A stretch of DNA of 64,000 nucleotides from contig JAADHN010000026.1 in assembly GCA_013151865.1 (NCBI GenBank), positions 36,236-100,235 on the forward strand, read 5' to 3'. Positions 61,661 through 64,000 of this stretch are shown here, one piece after another. The translations under genes were made by a program, and so were the position numbers. Position 1 is the first letter of the stretch, and each line of letters opens with the position of its first letter. The notes below the pieces were generated by a model, which saw nothing but the letters and a program-made list of their open reading frames with translations, was not told where the DNA came from and did no database searches. This DNA is from Kiritimatiellota bacterium (lineage in GTDB: Bacteria > Verrucomicrobiota > Lentisphaeria > Oligosphaerales > JAADHN01).

Positions 61661-62866
61661 TCAGACCGCCGTGGTATTGATAATCCCGCACTCGATGTCT
61701 TCCTTGTTGACCGAGTGAGCGATGAGCAACCGGTCGGCGTCGGGCAAACAACAGGGATACTGGTAGCCGTTGACTTTGAGCAGGCCGGCAAGCCGTTGGG
61801 CCGTGGGGTCGTCCGCGATGAGATACACTTTGTTGAAAACGTATCCGTCGTCCGACAGCAGCAGAAACAGGTGAAGGCGATTCAGCAGCGTAGGGAAGGC
61901 GTTGTTGCAAAGATAGTACCGCCCGTCCACCAGCCGTCCGGCGCTGAGTCGGCTCATGGAGTCCGGAATGTCGGACATGGCCGGCGGCGTGAACGTCCGG
62001 CCGCCGTCCCGGCTCAGGTTCACCCAAGTGCGGCAGGACTGGCCTTCGTCGCGCCAGAACACGATGATCCGGCCGTCGTCCGTCTGATACCACGTGCCTT
62101 CGCCGTAGGGGAAGCGCGCACCGTACGGCTGGGGCACGCTAATGACCTCGGGGTGTGCGCAGAGGTCGAGACCGGGCCAGCGCAGGATGGCGGCGCCGTC
62201 TTTGAGCGCAGCCACGCACATCAGGTGCCCGTCCGCCGTGGCGCGCGGCGCCTCGAAGACCCACTTGAGCCGGTCGGTGAAAGTGAACACTTTCTCCCAG
62301 CAAACCCCGTCCTCGGACGCATACACGTTGACCTCATGACTTTCCGGATCGATCCGGCGCATGCCGGGAACGGTCGCGTCCCGAGTGGTGTCCTCTTTCA
62401 TTCCTACCACGTAAAGGCGGTCCTTGGTCGCTCGCAGGGCGATACAGTTGTGGGCGACGACGGGATCGTCCCTGCCGCCCGCGACACAGACCGGCTCGGA
62501 CCAGTGGACACCATCGTCGGAGGTCGCGATCAGGATTCGCTGGCCCGCGGCTTCTTCATCCACGATCCCGTTGGACCACGCCAGGTAGTAACGGCCTTTG
62601 AACTTGGCGAGTTGCGAGTGGTGGTTGTAGGAACCGGTTTCGCGCGTGCCGGTGTAGACCCGGGAACGCCGAACCGGCGCGTAGGGGATGATCGGCGGAT
62701 TCTCCCCGCGCGGTCCCTGGTCGTCGTAGCGCAGAAGGCACTGATAGTCTTCGAAGCAATGGCGCATGTGAAAGCGGCGGAGCTTTTCCGCGACTTCCGG
62801 ACTCGACATGCGCACGAATTCCCGCGAGAAAACCTGGAGACCGGGGGGCTCAAGCCGGTTGCACAT
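61661..62866 (-). CDS. Sialidase-like beta-propeller protein
   Basis: 401 residues. Propeller blades with Asp-box-like TSDDGVHW, ASEDGVCW and SRDGGRTF and a close VNGYQYPCCLPDADRLLIA, typical of exo-sialidase/BNR-repeat and related families. No signal peptide was found, so it may be cytoplasmic, unlike its neighbour. ATG at 62866, chosen because AGGAG lies 9 bases upstream; the ATG at 62890 has poor spacing. First gene of the minus-strand pair. Substrate not known; sialic acid is only one option for this fold. Confidence 0.75.
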   Translation of the reverse strand: MCNRLEPPGLQVFSREFVRMSSPEVAEKLRRFHMRHCFEDYQCLLRYDDQGPRGENPPIIPYAPVRRSRVYTGTRETGSYNHHSQLAKFKGRYYLAWSNGIVDEEAAGQRILIATSDDGVHWSEPVCVAGGRDDPVVAHNCIALRATKDRLYVVGMKEDTTRDATVPGMRRIDPESHEVNVYASEDGVCWEKVFTFTDRLKWVFEAPRATADGHLMCVAALKDGAAILRWPGLDLCAHPEVISVPQPYGARFPYGEGTWYQTDDGRIIVFWRDEGQSCRTWVNLSRDGGRTFTPPAMSDIPDSMSRLSAGRLVDGRYYLCNNAFPTLLNRLHLFLLLSDDGYVFNKVYLIADDPTAQRLAGLLKVNGYQYPCCLPDADRLLIAHSVNKEDIECGIINTTAV

Positions 62867-63057
62867 GCCAGCTATCTCCTGTTCGAACATTCATCCCAAT
62901 TCTCGCGCCGCCTCACTGTCGATGCGGCTTTTCGGTCACGAATGGGACGAGCACAATGGCGCCGCCCGCTCGTGGCAGACGGGAACTGCATCCGGCGTCC
63001 ATAACATACGTTGTAGCTCTGAAAGGAACACGACATTTCGCCATATTCTCGTTCTTG

Positions 63058-63103
63058 TGTAGAGCAGGGAGAACCCCTGCGACCGCCGACGGCCACGTCG
63101 GCA
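63058..63103. repeat. Hairpin repeat, copy B
   Basis: Second copy of the 46-base unit at 59545. It has a perfect 6-bp hairpin, GCCGAC-GGCCAC-GTCGGC, and a second perfect stem on the opposite strand, GCAGGG-GTTCT-CCCTGC, weaker in copy A. It lies about 190 bases upstream of the first sialidase-like start, so the two copies bracket the gene pair. Confidence 0.7.
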
Positions 63104-63346
63104 TGCGTCTCCCCTCGAGCCCGCTGCCCCGGCAGGTAGTGTACTCTTGGAGACCGCGATCCCCGCGGGTAATGCTTCGCCCGTGCCGCCAAGAAAGCAT
63201 CTCAAAAAACCGAGTCGCGAAAAAAGCGCCGCGACCCGGCCTGCGGGAGACTTCTTTTGCTCAAAAATCCTCAAAACCCCCTTGAAACCATAACGAACTC
63301 CGTCCCCAATTTCCCTCGTTCCTGACGAGAATGAAACGCCACCAGC

Positions 63347-63728
63347 TTAACGGGTACGGAAACAGGACGGAAATGCCCATTCTAAGCACCTCAAACGCCC
63401 TTTCATTGAAGCTATCTCGTTTAAGACGAATGCACTACATCGGTCCGACCCAACCAAATATCCATCAGGCAAAAAGATGGGCCAGTTGCGACGCTTACCA
63501 ATACGTGATGGTATTTATGTCAGAGACCACTTAGTTCCGCGAATTCTGTGGGACAGCACCGAGCCCCCCGCCCCTGCGGATACGAGGCCGGGACAAGTGT
63601 ACTTGCCGAGATTCGCTCCCTGACTCAGCGGACAGCACGGGTGCAGAGACAACAAAAATGTGCAAACACGGGTACGGAAAAACCGACTGTTCCCAAGTTC
63701 AAAACGAGTGTCAAATACCCATTTTGAG
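63347..63728 (+). repeat. Short direct repeat around CGGGTACGGAAA
   Basis: CGGGTACGGAAA occurs at 63350-63361 and again at 63668-63679. Each copy is followed (14 and 40 bases later) by a CCCATT(C/T)T element and a GAG/AAG-type tail. GGGTA and TACCC in the second copy can pair. Distance and divergence leave doubt whether this is a real repeat family. Confidence 0.35.
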
Positions 63729-63799
63729 AGAGTTATGGGACGGTAGTGATTTTTGTTCTTTCCTTGGCGTCACTGACGGCGATCCCGGCAGTCTGGCGT

Positions 63800-64000
63800 T
63801 CAGAGTTCGCTCAGAAAGAAATCGATCTGTTGTGGCTTCAGGTTCAAAGGCCCACGGAAGTATTGGTTCACGATGTCGTTGTAGCATAGATAACGCTCAC
63901 TTGTCCGCCCGTACTTAGGCGATATCTCATACTCACTGACCCTGACCCCCAAGGCTCCCAAGGCTGGGACGAGCTTCCTGGCTAGGCCGGGCAACCAGAT
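63800..64000 (-). CDS. C-terminal fragment of an unknown protein
   Basis: The frame is open from the right edge and ends at the TGA at 63800-63802, giving at least 66 C-terminal residues with VRVSEYEISPKYGRTSERYL and a final IDFFLSEL. No family recognised. It lies in the lower-GC segment, so it may belong to a transferred region. The start is outside the window. Confidence 0.45.
   Translation of the reverse strand: MWLPGLARKLVPALGALGVRVSEYEISPKYGRTSERYLCYNDIVNQYFRGPLNLKPQQIDFFLSEL

Larger units (their letters stand above)
62867..63799. other. Low-gene, lower-GC region with repeat copy B
   Basis: About 930 bases. The first part holds the 5' signals of the sialidase pair and repeat copy B (63058-63103). 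From about 63190 on, the sequence is less GC-rich than the rest of the window and no conserved gene is seen in either strand. It contains a GTCGCG/CGCGAC stem (63214-63219, 63230-63235) and the short direct repeat described below. Small reading frames here (around 63331 and 63658) look random. Confidence 0.45.

Noticed and set aside
61661..61663. TGA as a selenocysteine codon
   Set aside because: No SECIS-like hairpin was recognised after it, and the sialidase fold ends naturally just before the stop.
1..64000. CRISPR array or insertion sequence
   Set aside because: No regularly spaced repeats and no transposase or integrase motif were found by eye.

Overview
The window is GC-rich bacterial DNA with good Shine-Dalgarno sequences (AGGAGG types) before many genes. 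The gene content suggests a PVC-group organism or a relative (Planctomycetes, Lentisphaerae or Kiritimatiellota type). Pointers are a zinc-ribbon Ser/Thr kinase-like protein, an FHA/GTPase/GAP1-type signalling cluster, an ExbB-ExbD-ExbD set followed by a TonB-like anchor fused to a prenyltransferase-repeat toroid, and several secreted carbohydrate-active proteins. Phylum is inferred from family memory only; no search was run. There is one tRNA (Val, TAC) and no rRNA, CRISPR array or complete transposon that I can see.

Layout. 1-3271 (minus strand): PIG-L deacetylase, a lipoprotein and a truncated DegT-type aminotransferase in one operon, then class II fructose-bisphosphate aldolase. 3563-15983 (plus): a close-packed run of a membrane pseudokinase, a metallophosphoesterase, rhamnulokinase, an FHA-GYF2-GTPase fusion, a GAP1-like protein, a large helical membrane protein and a SurA-like foldase. 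16323-19899: a sigma54 activator with a Cys-rich PAS domain, and (minus) a secreted beta-helix/beta-propeller protein. 20513-29564 (plus): a giant TPR/coiled-coil periplasmic protein, a small exported protein, ExbB, two ExbD, the TonB-toroid fusion and a minimal VirB11/PilT-like ATPase. 29625-35443 (minus): a phosphoesterase/TIM-barrel fusion, an MrfA-like helicase with a SWIM-like partner, and a DUF503 protein. 35677-39672: promoter and tRNA-Val, a CsgG/LpoB-like fragment and two membrane proteins of unknown role. 40017-43487 (minus): pheS-pheT. 43857-48623: a tandem nitrilase with a dead first domain, a phosphoesterase and a PhnP-like hydrolase. 49228-56231 (plus): a CASTOR-like channel plus separate RCK protein, a glycoside hydrolase-like protein, a LOG-family protein and a MoxR ATPase. 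56652-64000: a GH116 glucosidase, two minus-strand sialidase-like proteins bracketed by copies of a hairpin repeat, then a lower-GC, gene-poor end with a truncated minus-strand gene.

Two gene sets look most like coherent, poorly described systems. The first is the pseudokinase/phosphoesterase/FHA-GTPase/GAP1/membrane cluster (3563-14642), probably a phosphorylation- or GTP-controlled membrane switch. The second is the Exb/TonB-toroid set (20513-28623), probably a proton-driven envelope machine whose TonB-like arm carries an alpha/alpha toroid. Both assignments rest on domain content and gene order.
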